64,000 nucleotides of DNA from Desmodesmus armatus (lineage: Eukaryota > Chlorophyta > Chlorophyceae > Sphaeropleales > Scenedesmaceae), in NCBI GenBank assembly GCA_007449985.2, contig VIIQ02000001.1:1421501-1485500 (forward strand). Reading direction: 5' to 3'. Shown here one piece after another: positions 24,801 to 37,762 of this stretch (positions are counted from its first letter, which is position 1; every line of letters starts with the position of its first letter). Made by a program: the position numbers and the translations under genes. Under the pieces are notes generated by a model. The model was given only the letters and a program-made list of their open reading frames with translations, searched no databases and had not been told where the DNA came from.

Positions 24801-27800
24801 CCCACCACACTGCTGCCCAGCATACAATTTGTCAGTTGCGCTTGATGCCAAGGTACTGTGACCTCCAGTCCAGTCCACAAGGCTGCCAGTATTGTGTGCA
24901 CGTGGCGGTAACCATCAGCCCGACACACCTCAGCAACACCTTCATAACTCCAAATACCTGGATTTGAAGCTGTTTCACCACTAACCACCGTCACACCTCA
25001 ACCTCACCTGCTCAGCGGGCCTCATCTGGATCTTGTGCCCTGGTGAGTGACCCTCCTTCTTGGTCACACCACGCACAGGGTCAATGACAGCATCTTGGGT
25101 GGGGTTCTGCAATAGCATATAAAAAAATATACAGGGTGGATAGCAATGTCACACTGCCAGAACTACAAATCTGCAGCAGATCCAGACCCCAATGCCCCAT
25201 GCCCTGTTACGGATTTTGCAACTGTCAATCATGCTGGGGTTGTCCTCCAAAGGCCCTCTGGCTGACAAGGCCACTCCCCTTCTGCTTCTTGAGGCTGCAC
25301 TACCATCACAATACCCAAGCAGCACTGACGCAGGTGCATTGTAGGGCCAACTTGCATTGAATGCAGCACCTGCAGGACACCCTGCAGGTTACCTTTGTCA
25401 TTACTATTACTGTGCAGGTTCCTGTACAGGTTGATTACATGCCATACTGAGCACCCCCAGTAGCCTCATGCTGGCCGTCACTTACATCCCACTGGATGCC
25501 CTCCTTGACCTCCTTTGTGGACTTGCCTTCCAGAGGGCCCTTGGCTGAGGCCACGCCCAGGTTGCGCCACACAGCAGACATGGAAGACACCCAGCTGCGC
25601 ACACCACCCTCACTGCTACTGCCAGCACGGTCAGCACCAGCCTGTGGACAAGGGGGGGATGAGAAAGCAAGGAGACAGGTAACGACTTGTGAGAGCTGAT
25701 TGCAGGTTGCGCCACACGGCAGACATGGAGGACACCCAGTTGCACACCACCCTCACTGCTGCTGCCAGCACGGTCAGCACCCCCAGGAACCTGTGGACAA
25801 GGGAAGGACAGGAGGGCAAGGGGCAGGTACCGACTGGTGAGAGCTGATCAGCTGACCAGCCCGAGGCAAGTTCGCTGGTCGCTGGAATGCTCATGGAAAA
25901 GTTTCCCCTCGACACTCGTAACAGCAGCAGCCCCATCATGGTACAGAAGTCCACAACCGCTTGCTGCAACTACCACATGCATGCTGTGTAGACAAGCGTT
26001 TTGTGCCAGGGACTGTGGCCCACATCCTCTCATCATCCATGCTAGCATTATCATATGCCGTGCCTGCAACCTGTGGTTGTGCAGCATTCATTAATGATCA
26101 CCTCTGCGGTACGAATGGTACAGCACTCACGTGTGCTGCTGCCTGCTGCTCAGGGATGGCACTCATGTCCAGGCTGTTGTGGGGGGTGTTGAACATGGCA
26201 GTGACGTCCTTGATGGAGGTGTCACCCACCCAGGGGGCTGCAGAGCCAGTGCCAAAGCCAGTGCCCATACCCTGCATGGCAATGCAGCACAAAAGCATGC
26301 ACCACTTTGGTGAGGTGTACTCAGAGCAGAAATGCAACTGCGGCCACCGATGGATGAGAACTCATGTGCAGTGGTTGTGTGACGATGGGCATGCCAGCTG
26401 AAGTGATGGTGAAGCCAAGGCAATGTGAACCAGGCACGCTGCTGTGCTTACATTGGGTGACGACATCACAGCTACCAGCCAAGGTACTGCAAAATGTACT
26501 GACGTAAGAGTGCTGAGTGTAGCAGTCACGTTCGTCTTGTCCTTTCAAAGTAGTCTGAAAAGTCTTTGTCTACCCACACCAGTTTCCGCCCATGCAGTGA
26601 CATCACTGATGACATCACTGATGAGTCATCACCTGTCCAAGGTAGTTGTAGCTTTGACACAATGCATGCATATCCATCAAATGCAATTTTTTGCTCCACT
26701 TCTACATCATCTAGACTACATTCTACCTACCTTGTTTCCATCAAAGCGTGTCTTCTGGCCAGCATGCACCTGGGAGGACTCTGGCTTGTCATGCGGCACA
26801 GCACCTGCAAAGCAGATCCATCACACCAGCACAGCACAAGCTCTCACAAGCAACACCAGGCGTAAATGTGTTACAGGTGCATCCATATGTAGGGCTTGCA
26901 TGTTGACACCAGAGCAAGTCAATAAACCCCTGTGTTTGCGCCTGTGCATGCACACATGTATACACAGAACTACACTTCAAGGGGCCTAGGAATGCGCACT
27001 GTGCAAAAACGTGCATGGTCGCAGTGATTGCCAAGCCCAGGTGAATCAAAGTTTGCAGAGATGTGCAGGGCATTGCAGTACCCTATTGCACATACGGATC
27101 AACCACACCCAGCTCACGTCACGGCATATATCCCACTAATGCTCTCCCCAATCAAGGCCAACTTGTTAACAAGGGGTTTCAAAATCAGAGTTTGTTTTGT
27201 GGTGTTGTGCCACAAGGCTTGTGCTGTCTGCACCAGCCGCACCTGTGACAGGGCGCTTGTCACCAGCCACAGCTCCTGCATGGCTGGCATCTGTTGCTGC
27301 CTGGTCAGCTGAGGTCTGGGCGCCGGGGGACACAGAGTAGGTCTGCAGAGGGACAACCCAACAGTGATACAACAATGTGAAGCAAATGGCAGTGTGATGG
27401 CAACGTAACTCAAGATGCATTCCACACTTCTGACCCCATGGGGCACTAGCAGTTGACAGTCCTGCTTACACAGATTCTAGCTGCACACTCAGCATGGTGT
27501 GGCACAGTGTGTCACACCACTGTAGAACGATGACGGATGCAGTTGACAATGTTGCCAGCTGCACTATCAGACTTTCGTCGTCCTGGTTGGCTACAGGCAG
27601 TTGGATGGTAACTCTGGAAGGCCCTGTGCTCAGGCTCACCTCTGCCTGGTAGATCTTTGCCTGCTGTCCATCATCAAGGTGCTTGGAGCGCTCAATGTTG
27701 CTGGTCACATCATGCGCAGCAGCGGTCTCACCCTGGGAACACATGGCAGACGTGACCATGAACATGAACAATGATAAAGCATTCCTGCTGTAGGGAGCGT

Positions 27801-30800
27801 TGCACTGACGATGGCTTGTTGGTGATGTGTGCGCTGTCCTCGCCTCTGAGCAAGCTGGGAGGGCTTTCAGCTTTCAGCAGAGTCCATATGTTGCTGCTAC
27901 TGATGATATGTTTAGGAACTTCAGATGCAGATGCTGACCTGTTTCCTGGAAGCTTGTTCAAACCCTCCCAAATCGACAGTTAGACCCAAAAATATGACGT
28001 CATGACGTTGATTGCTTACCCCTGTTGATGTTGCATGGGGTGCCTTGGCCCCTCCATGCTTGAGATCCTCCCAGCCCTGCTTCAGTGCAGCACCGATGCC
28101 AGCATTGGGGACAGCAGCGTGGCCACTGCCCACTGCACCACTCTGCAGGTCTCCACCGTCCATGCCAGCAACGTTGCTGGGGGGCTGTGCGGCAGCTGGG
28201 GGTCCATTGCTGTCACCGGTTGCAGGGGTGGAGGCAGGCGTGTCATCACCTGGAAAAAGGGAAGGGGTGCGCATGCGGGGGAGGGGGGCGCATTGGGAGG
28301 GGCAGTATATTGGTCGGGATACGCAGCAAGCAGCAAGCAAGGCAGTGGTGACAGGGTGACAGTGGAAAGCAGTCCACATTTTGGATGTGTCTGGGTCCCC
28401 ACAAGCACTTCACCAGGAGCCCTAGTTTTGGCATGTTGCATGCACATTTTGTTGTTGAAGCTGGAAATGCACAGCTTGCGGACAGTCCAGCTGTTGGCCA
28501 TGTCCCCACATACAGCATGGGAGTCCGTCGCAAACGGAAGACAGGGGGGGGGGCAAGCCTGTTCACACAGGAGTTGACAACAAACAGCCTGCCACGTTGG
28601 GGGGGGGGGATAGGGGTCCATCGGTTCTTACAAGGCAGAAGTGTACCTGACGACAGCCAAGGCCGACCCAGGATTGCATGCATGTCCACACCAGGGGGCC
28701 GCTACATCCACACACTCACCAACATGCAGAGCAGATGCAGCAGCATCATAAGCCCCCACGAAGCCCTCCTTGGCACCCTGGATGAGTGAAGCCAACCCTC
28801 CTCCTGCAGACTCCTTTGCCTGCTCAGCAGCGCCAGATGCCTCTGCACCAGCCGCTCCCATAGCCTCTGCTGCACTATCCCTAGCAGCAGCAGCCTTATC
28901 TGCTGCTGCCTGGCTGGTTGCAGCAGCAGCATCACTTGCACGGGCTGCTGCATCACTTGCTGCATCCCTCACATTTGCCCCTGCACCCCTCACACTATCT
29001 GCCGCTGCACTGGCCTTCTCTGAAACCATACCTGTAACCTCCCCTGCCCCATGTGCAATACTGTCGACGGCTCCTGCTGCTGCATCCTTTGCTGCTGCTG
29101 TGGCGTCACCGGATGACACTGCATCCCGCGCCTTGGCAGCAGTGTCGGCAGCAGCGTTGGCAGCAGCAGTAGCCTCTGGTGCTGGTGTGGCTGTAGCACC
29201 GTCTGCTGCTGCTGGGCCCGGTGCAGCATCAGGCACAACCCCGCCAGCCATAAGCTCCTCACTACTGTTTGCCAGGTTGACCTTATTAGCAATGCCGCTC
29301 ACAATGCCGGCTAGGCCGCCCAGAATGCCACCCCCTCCTGCTGTTCCTGTACCCCCACTGCTGCTGGTGTCTGTGCTGATAGCACCCTGCACCTTGTCAG
29401 CTGCGGTGTTCAAACCCTGCTGCACACTCTCTGCTGCTGAATCCATCCCTTTCTGTGCCTCACTCTTCATCTCCTCCCATCCCTCCTTCACCTGATCTAC
29501 ACTCGGCAGGGCAGCAGCATTGTCCTGGTCTGTGGTGCCCCTGCTGACGTCAGCGCTGCTGCTGCTGGTGGTGTCACTAGTGACGACAGCAGCGTGCTTG
29601 CTGCTGTGGTGGCCGGCACGGCTTCCCTCAGAGGTGGCGAGGCCTAGGGCCTCGTGGAGGGCTCTGAAGTCACCCACTGGCACGTTGGCTGTGCGGGGGT
29701 CCGGGTCAGAGGGGCCGGCGGGGGCACCTGCCACCTTGGAAGGGATGTCTGTGAAGGCACCCTGTGGGGTGGGATCACGCGCGCGGGGGGCGGGGGCGGT
29801 GCGGAGTGGTAAGACTTTGTGGACGCAATGGAGGGCAGTGGTTGAACCAAGTTTGCTGTTGTGCAGTGCATCGTGAGAATTTGAGGCACTGCTTCAGCTG
29901 GGATCTGCACAAGTCAGTTGAGCAGGGAGGCAGTAATGCCTGGGCTCAGGGTGGGAGGAGGTGGCTGGGGCTCCAATCGCTTTGTAATGGGTGTCTATGA
30001 AGGAACGCTGTGAAGGAACCCTAGGGAGTAAGATGGGGGAACGAGGGGGGAGGTGGGTGAGGCAAGGACCCCGCTGAGCGACATCTCAATGGCTGGGTAA
30101 GTTGATGAGAGAAAGAGATGGTGATGCTAACACTGTTCTGGCAACATGGCTGCCACGTGATTGAATGCACCATGCGCTCAACAGCCCCCCTCACCTTGAT
30201 GCTAGACGTGATGCCCTTGCTGGCCGTGGTTGCCGCAGCCACGATGTTGGCCCCGCCAGCAGGGTCGCCAGCAGCCACACCCACAGAGCCCTCGCCCAGA
30301 GAGGCAGGCTCCTTGGGGGAGGCGATGACAGGCCACTTGTCGCCGGTCAGGCCCACCCAGCGGGGCTTCTCCATAGGTGAGGCGATGGTGGGGTTGCTGG
30401 AACCGCCCTTGAGCTCTGTGCCTCCTGAACAGGGTGGAGGGAGGGGAGACAGGGCACCATCTGACTTGGCATGAGGCGCACTGCATTGCAGATGCTGAAC
30501 AATTCATGAACCAGCGTGCCCCAACTTGGAAGTTGTGCTGAAAATGCTGAAAATGCCCGCGTCGCCCTCACAAGCTGGAAGCCACCCCCGCCCTGCTCAC
30601 CCTGTGTCTTGTAGTCAGGGTCATCAGATGAGAAGACAGCTCCCTCATAGCCCGTGGCATCACGGCCGCCGGTGGCAGCATTGGCAGCACGTGCGGTCGT
30701 GGTGCCCTGGAGTAACACGTGTGTGTGTGTGTGGGGGGGGGGGGGTAAAACACACTCAATGTGGCACACAGTAAGGTGGTTCTTTCCACAGCCGCAATCC

Positions 30801-33800
30801 GATGATAGTAGCAGGATCATGCATGTCATGATGTGTCGTTAATCAACAAACAGGAATGACAGGAGGGAGCAGAGGGAGAGGTGCAGAGGAATACGGGTGA
30901 GCAGCGGGAGTACTGCCTGCAGCAGCGGTGGAAATGCCCGCCAGGATGGAGCTGCATTGATTGCAACCATGTCGTGCGCAATGCCCAATAGCGACAGGCG
31001 CAGACTCTCAATTTACAGACCTACAGACCGACTTTACAGCCTGAGACTTGGAACACCCACGCAGGAGAGACACTGACCACCCTGACAGGAACCACCCTAC
31101 ACATCACCCCACCCTGTATGATGCCAGGTCTTGCCTGGCAGGAAGTGAATGCACTGCCACAGACACCTCATCATGCAGCATTTAGCATCTGCAGGCATCA
31201 TGAGCAAGCAGCATTGGTTGCAGCTCATCCCCAGCCAGATGATTGGGGAGGAAGCACTGCAACGGACGCTACTTGCCCCTGATGGGCGATGCCAATGCAT
31301 GTACGTGGTGGTGCATTAATAACCTTTTCCACTCTGCCATTGACGTGCCACTGACGTACATTGACAAGCCATTGAAACCCAGGCACACACATGCGGTTGC
31401 ATCAGTCCGCATAGAACCACAAGTCACCTAAGATGCTCCCACAGTCAATCAAATCCGCGGGTGGGGGGGGGGGGGTGAGCGGGGTGCAAAAGGGAGGCCT
31501 TGCTGTGTTACCTAAAGAACTGCCAACTAAATAAACTGCCAGCAATACAAAAGTATGCCCCCCAAAACAACCTGCCAGCACCCCTTGCCCGGCCCCAAAC
31601 ATCAGCTGTGCTGCTGCTGACGGTCCAAGTGCATGCCAGACATGGTTCTGTTTCACACAGAATGCCAGAGCTGCGCTTGTGGCAACTGACAATGCCAATC
31701 GCTCTGATTTGTTTGAGCAAAGTTTGTCCCGTGTGGACCGCAGCATTAGCATGACTGAGTGGCTGCCAAACACCAAAGGCAGACAGTAAACAAAAGCATC
31801 GTAGCGGATAGCCTGAGCTATAACAGAATTCTACCTAATGCCCCTTGAGCAGACCCTTGTCAACTGTAGCTCGTGTCTGCAATACAAGACAACAAGAGAG
31901 CTGGTTCAACAATCCTTCAAGGCTCAAGCTCAGGATGGCTGCAGCTGATGCAGAGCTACACTGGTGTGCAGGAACATGCAAGCCCTTCCATTTCCCTGCA
32001 CACCAGTGCGACTTGCATTGCTTCAGGCACAGGCGCAGGCACAGGCGCAGGCGCATCCGGACATGAGTAATCTAGCCCTTGTAGGCTGACACATGCGTAT
32101 GTCACGTTGCAAAGTCAGCATGTGCATAGACCCTGACACTCCACAAATCAGTCTGTTGCTTTAGCTGCAACCACTCTCTACCAGGTTGGACTGGTGTCAA
32201 ATACTACTTGCACAACAAGCCAAAGCATGGGCGTAGCTGAAGAAGGTCAGCCTTGGTGGGCAGTGACAATGTGTGCGGCTGATGTTGACCGCTGTAACCT
32301 GCTGTTGTAGCCTGCTGTTGGCTCTGACCGTGCATGGACAAACTGCTGGTTGTTGTTGTGCGTGACCCAACCATCACAGGCAGCTGCCTGGCAAACACAA
32401 TTCTTGGAAAATTGGCCGACGGTGTGACTCAGCGGCTCCTCGATCAATGAGGAGCCACGGTCTGCATGCTAGTGCCACCCCACACCCGCTCCACAGGTCC
32501 CCCTACACCCAGCCCCCAAGCACGCAAGGCATGATGGTGGTTTCACTGCCAGAGGAAGCTCTACATCACTGCTGTAGATATTCCTGCAGCCATGGGAAAA
32601 ACTCTCAAACCTCACACACTCTCAAACCTCACACACTATAATGCTTCATAGGCATGGTAACACACAAAGCCCCTGGCCCCTTCAAACATGACTCGGGAAC
32701 CCTCTCATGCCCCATAAGGACCGTCCTTAAATGCATGCAAGTTTCAGTGCCCCCAATACCCACGCATTGCATGCCATATATGGAGTACTGCCACCGGCAC
32801 GACATCATGCTAGGCAAATGAACATGGCATGAAGGCTATGCCATGCCCAGCATCACAACCCTGTCTGATGTCCGACCATCCTGTCTGATGACCAAGGTTT
32901 GAGGGTGGCCCATCTTCTGCAGGGTGGCTGCAAAGGATACACATTACCCCCACACCTCAGACACCAGACCCTCATGTCCACATGCACCCCCTCCCAATCC
33001 CTCTCCCATTCCCCGACCTTTCCCCCTCAGCCTGCTCGATGACCCCCCCAGCACCCTCTGCTCAACCACCCACCATGAACCCACATCATCGTTGCTCAAG
33101 TTCCCAACATCACTTTCTCCCCAAAACTCCTCACCCCCCTCCCACCTGCAAAGCCTCGACAGCAACACCAACAGCAGCACCAGCAGCGTTAACGCTGGCG
33201 TTGGCGGCAGCAGTGCCGGCAGCAGACACCCCAGTCCCCCCCCTCCCCCCCCCCCCCCCGCCCCACAACCCCTGCATCCCCTGTTCTCCCACCTGCAAGG
33301 CCTCCTTGGTCTTGTCCACAGCAGCACCAGCGGCGTTGGCAGCAGCAGTGCCAGCAGTAGACAGTCCCTCACTCAGGCTGTGCACTCCATCTCGCACAGC
33401 AGTAGTCACACCCTGCAGCAGCAAGCGTGACAACAGCACAGTGATGTCAATGACCAACCAACACGATGGCACTGTGTTGCCCTACTTTGATGATTGAATC
33501 AGCAAGTATACCTTGCCAAGGTACTGGCCAGAATGCAGGAAGTCAGGTGATGAATGATGTCGCTGTGCTGTGTGTCAGCAAAGCGCATGCGGCTGGCAAT
33601 ATCTCGTAGACCGCACTTGCAGCCTGCCATCATAGACATGCCATTACGAGGCCGTGCATTTGCCTTGGATGCTGAAGGGCAGGACTAACTAAAATGCACA
33701 TCACCTACACGGCTGGCCCTCAAGGTTTTGCTCCACTCGCATGACCCCCCCCCCCCCCGGGGGGCCTGCACAGGCTTCAAAAAGACCCCGTGCTTGCAAG

Positions 33801-34407
33801 CAGCAGCTAGCATTGTGCAGTCCTGGCCCTACCTGGTCTGTGCTGGCAATGCCCTCAGCCACCTTTTCACCGATGCTGGTCTGCTCCTTGTGCTCACTCT
33901 CTGGGCCCGACATGCTGCCAGGAGATGCCACACTACCGTGGGGAAAGCCCTGCGCATTGGGGTGCGGGGATAGAGATTGGCACGTTGGGGATAGATATTG
34001 GCACGTTGAATGCGCGCCCTTGGTACTGGGCATCCTAGTCTGCGTTGAGCCTCAGTGAGGACCTTGGGCTGCAGCTCACAGGATGCATTCAGGCATGCAG
34101 GGCGTACATCATGCAACTTTGCTGTGATTCAGTACATGCTGGCACATACAGCCCTGATACAAAACATGAGAGTGCATGGAGGGCGTGGTGGTGGTGGTGG
34201 GGGCGGGGGGGCATGAATGCCAGGCAAGCCCACCTGCTGCTGTGGCACTGAAGCTTCACCCTCCTGCTCCTTTAGACGGTCTTTCAAGGCCAAAGCGTCC
34301 TGGTGTGCACCCTCAAGCTCAGCAGCAATGCGTTCAGTCTCCCTAGACTCAACAGCGACCTTTTGGTTTCGAGCTGCCTGGATGTCAGCGATGCTCAGAT
34401 CACTCAT
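18861..34407 (-). CDS. Giant Ala-rich LEA-like protein, 27 exons
   Basis: Coding order: 34407-34234, 33949-33833, 33412-33146, 30706-30601, 30424-30195, 29761-28720, 28249-28020, 27732-27640, 27342-27243, 26804-26731, 26271-26131, 25641-25486, 25106-25008, 24669-24604, 24337-24239, 23960-23835, 23542-23468, 23195-23124, 22824-22756, 22401-22343, 21982-21813, 21425-21318, 21007-20519, 20237-20115, 19843-19647, 19339-19247, 18980-18861. Every junction agrees in phase; the total is 4695 nt (1564 residues). The product is mostly Ala/Asp/Lys/Gly/Ser-rich, predicted disordered or amphipathic helix. Exon 23 carries 11-residue-type repeats (RAGDSVRDTA, RVGDSARDTA, RAGDKTRETA), typical of LEA group 3; exon 6 has a related DAAARASDAAAATSQAA region. 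No signal peptide. Known LEA proteins protect cells or membranes during desiccation, salt or freezing stress; such a role here is inference. The length is far above normal LEA size. Confidence 0.75.
22695..22729. repeat. 35-bp perfect palindrome
   Basis: Two perfect 17-base arms (GGGGGAGCTGTTGATGA and its complement) around a single central G. It lies in the intron between the LEA-like exons at 22824-22756 and 22401-22343. A cruciform or a short-hairpin RNA could form. No poly-T follows, so it is not an obvious terminator. Confidence 0.85.
25700..25855 (-). pseudogene. Decayed tandem copy of a LEA-like exon
   Basis: On the minus strand, 25792-25700 closely repeats the start of the real exon at 25641 and its preceding intron (offset about 145-149 bp). 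The copy keeps the acceptor and GGADRAGSSSEGGV, then loses two bases (GTGTGCAACTGG versus GTGTGCGCAGCTGG). This shifts the frame before the serine/tryptophan stretch, and the donor end is missing. I therefore leave it out of the mRNA model. Skipping it keeps the phase correct. Confidence 0.7.
30707..33145 (-). other. Longest intron of the LEA-like gene
   Basis: A 2.4-kb stretch between in-phase exons, with a G-run at about 31456. Its open frames lack the Ala/Asp/Lys composition of the flanking exons. A missed exon of a length divisible by three cannot be excluded. Confidence 0.45.
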
Positions 34408-35066
34408 GAAGTGCGTTGATTTGGTTTTTGTGTGTGTGACGACTTGCGATAACACTGTGCCGTTTGCTCGGAATGTATGTGTCGGCATTGACCGGCAGTC
34501 GTGACTCATGACACGTCATACGAACGAACGGGGTTGAACGATGACTCGTCTACTTAGCAAGATCAAAAAAGGGCACATTAGCATGTGTTTCATGCCATAA
34601 AAGCCGACCCTGCGACAAACAGGGAGCCTCAAGCCCCTCCATGGCCTTCCAGTGACCAAAGTGTTACTGTGCCAGGAACATTCTGCCATCACACACCACC
34701 TCCTTCTGGGGGACACACACATTTCAAAACCAACACTGCAATGAGCCATCTGCCCGGCAAGTTGCAACTGGTTGCTACCAATCGAGGCACACGGCCGGCA
34801 GCGGGCAACCTGAAAAAATGTTGTCTCATATCAATCTGGATCCCCTGCTCAAGAGCTCCTCGGAGCAGACCATGCCACGCGCATGGCAGCCAGCAACAAC
34901 AGCAATCTCACTGCAGCACGCAAGAAGTACGGCAATAATCATTACTGACCCCTGCCTGGTAAACCCGCTGCTTGAATTGCCACCTGCGCTGCCAGTACCC
35001 CCAGGCTGTTCTCCCTGACTGCCCTTCTACAGCTTGACAGCTGCGTGTGAACCATCCACGCACACC
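34408..35066. other. Upstream region of the LEA-like gene
   Basis: Holds the promoter of the LEA-like gene (-) and the 3' end of the next gene on the same strand. No recognisable element beyond ordinary sequence. Confidence 0.35.
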
Positions 35067-36594
35067 CTACTGCCTGCTCAGTGCTGCGCAGCTGCAGCCA
35101 TTTGCAATGTGCACGCCTAGCCGCTTGGCTGTCTCAAAGTCGTTGTGGTATGTGCCCAGCATGCGCATCGTTTCCGTTGTGGTGCGCGCCTGGGGCCGGG
35201 CTGCTGCCAAGAAGTCCATTGGGAATTTCTGCAGCACCAGTAGGCAGTAACACAAGTTTGCACGCGATCCAGCAATCATGCCGTGCTGTCGATGCGATGT
35301 GCAGGCTGGCAGCTGCCGCTGTTGTTTTGGAACAACGCTGCATGTGCCCGTGCTATACAGTAATGCTGACACAATTGACGCACGGCGCAGTGCCTTAGCA
35401 GTGAAACACACTGCATTTTCAGGTCAACCTGTGCTGGATGTTGTTGCTTTGCGCGCCAAGCGCATGCAGGCATGTTGCAAGTGCAGGCTGGCGCTGCTAT
35501 AAGAAGAAGGCATGTGCTGTGCTACGGTGAGCCTGTAGCCCGCTGTCTGGCACGTGGCCGTGTGCTGCTCACCTTGTAGTATGACCGCAGTGTGATGGGG
35601 TGCAGGGCTGACAGCGGGGGCTGTGCTGTGCTGGCAGCATCTGCTGCCTGCTCCCTGCAGGTGAGGCTGAGGTTGTTGTTGTGCACAAACCTGCAGGCAT
35701 GCGGCACACGGACAGATATTGTCAGCATTGCATACAGTTTGTAGGACTGGTAAAACAGCCAGCAAGCACCTAGTGAGGCTTGTCACCAGCACACTTCCCA
35801 CCCACCCACGCAGCAAACCAGCAGCCAGCCTGTGGCCAGACAAGCGTCCCAAGACAGCGCTCTCAACCCCTGCTCTGCAATGCAGCTGGGCTATTGTCTT
35901 GCAGAACACTGTGCATCAGAGGCAGCCACCACTCACCCGCTTGTGGTGTGTGCCTTCCTGCTGCTGCTGCTGTTTTTGTCCATGCCTGCCGCTGCTGTGG
36001 CCGCCGCTGATATCGCTGCTGCCCTGGCCATGGCAGCAAAGTTGTCGCTTTCACTTGGGGCTGCTGCCATGGTTTGTGTCTTCAGGGTCTTGCGCACGGA
36101 CGCATCTGCAAGCAGGGAGTGCAGTACACGTGCCGAGTGTTGGTTGCTGGTTGGTGGGGAGGGGGGGGGGTGCTAATGCTGATGGCCTTCCCTGCACTAG
36201 TTGGCTGCCATGACAGAGGCATGCTTCCGTTCTGCTGACATGCATGCACCATCAGCTTGCAGCATGCTGTGGCAAATTCGGGATTCACCAGCAGAGGTGA
36301 TGTGTGTGAGACTGCTTTGTGCTGGCCAGCACACGTATGTCCTGCACCCCGCTACACACACCTGCTGTCAGGCGGTCATACACCGACATGCCACGAATGT
36401 CTGATGTGTTGTAGATCCTGCAGAGGAAATTGAGGTGGGTTCGTCAGCACTGGGTGCTCGTGGATAACCAAGCAAGCCACTTGAACAAGCTGTGAGCGCT
36501 TCACAGCTCAGCTTCCTGCTGCTGCTGTACTGCTGCTTGCTCACCTGCCATACTCGTAGGGGTTATCCCGGCGCAGTTGTGTCCGTTCCTTCAT
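35067..36594 (-). CDS. Unrecognised protein, about 184 residues, five exons
   Basis: Exons in coding order: 36594-36545, 36417-36362, 36105-35937, 35690-35573, 35228-35067; all junctions agree in phase. The N-terminus reads MKERTQLRRDNPYEYG, then IYNTSDIRGMSVYDRLTA. A low-complexity Ala/Ser stretch (about residues 60-90) follows, then a more conserved-looking end with TTTETMRMLGTYHNDFETAK. I do not recognise the family. No signal peptide, membrane segment or catalytic motif is visible. The first Met of the frame is used, but an upstream coding exon could add residues because an acceptor-like CTCTCGCAG lies at about 36639. Confidence 0.6.
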
Positions 36595-37762
36595 GGATAG
36601 TGTCGATGGAACCACCACATGGCCCTGCAGCTGCGAGAGCGTGCTGTGTTGAGACTGGGAAGACGGATGTTTCCTACTGTCAGCAAAAGTCATTATGAAA
36701 GCCTTATTAGAACTTTAGAACAAGATGTATAAGGAACAAAGCTTAAAAAATGCGGGACAGCACTGGCGATGTGCGGCTTTTCTCCGTGTCCTGGCTGTAG
36801 CTGTCACTCGTGTTACAAGCCACAGTCACACAGGCTTGCTGTGCCGCTTATGAGCTTCTCTAACACAACTTTGATATTGAAAAGCCCGATGATCGCGTGG
36901 GAGAGCACACCGGTCAGCTGTCACTGAGCTGTAACTTATAGCATCAGCAGTGACACTCAGCATGGATGTCTGCAGGTGCTGTCAGCAACGATGTGGAGGC
37001 ATGCATGTATACTCCAGTGCGTCGGCAAGGCTGTTGTGTAGGGGGTCCGGCCATGCAAGTGGCCTGCCCCGAAGCCCCACATGCATCAGGGACTACAAAA
37101 ATCCCGCTTGGCAAGCTACATGTCAGTCATGCATGATTCGTGGGTTGCTTTTCAGCTGCTGAGAGTTCCAGCTGTTGAAAGAGCTGCAGGGTCTGTGTGT
37201 TTGAATGCAGCAATGCCTCACTGGTGGACTTCAGCCTGCCATCTTGGGCCACCCCTCCTCCAACCCCTCCAGTGCATGACCGAGGTTGCAGGCTCCGGGC
37301 AGCGCAGTCTGTGTCTCATCGCCGTTTACCACACCCAGCGTATGTATGAATGACTGCCACATCTCAGAGGGATGTGCATGACTGCAGTGATCTGAGCCAC
37401 TCCATCACGCTACACGAACGCTCAGGGGAGGTCTTGCACATCCCCTCTACTTACATACACCGTGCACATATTTCACACCCGGTTGGACAACGTCAAACGT
37501 GATGATGACAGCTGCAGTGCGCCGATCAAGCTTCCCGTGGAAAAAACACATGGAACAATGAAGATGAGCTGCAACCCATGTGCACACCAGTTGATTACAG
37601 TCAGACGTTTATCTGAAGCTATATCCTGCCTCCCTCCTTCTAGGGTTGTGCTTCACGTGCTTCTCCCGCTGTCCTCCTGGCTCGCAGCGTCCTCGTCGGT
37701 GATCAGGATCCTGACCAGTGCACCCACCGATCGCAGCCTCAGTAGCACCTGCTGTGGGGATC
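36595..37762. promoter_or_regulatory. Divergent intergenic region (unknown gene / IDH)
   Basis: 1.17 kb between two divergent start codons, so it must contain both promoters. No TATA box or known element was recognised. Open frames on the plus strand here (for example around 36950-37350) show no family features. Confidence 0.35.

Noticed and set aside
28770..29495. 241-codon Ala/Ser-rich frame on the plus strand
   Set aside because: Antisense shadow of the large LEA-like exon 28720-29761; the minus frame joins in phase with its neighbours and this one does not.
32924..33497. Pro/Ser-rich frames on the plus strand
   Set aside because: They arise from a C-rich tract opposite the G-rich LEA-like exon and have no start context or family match.
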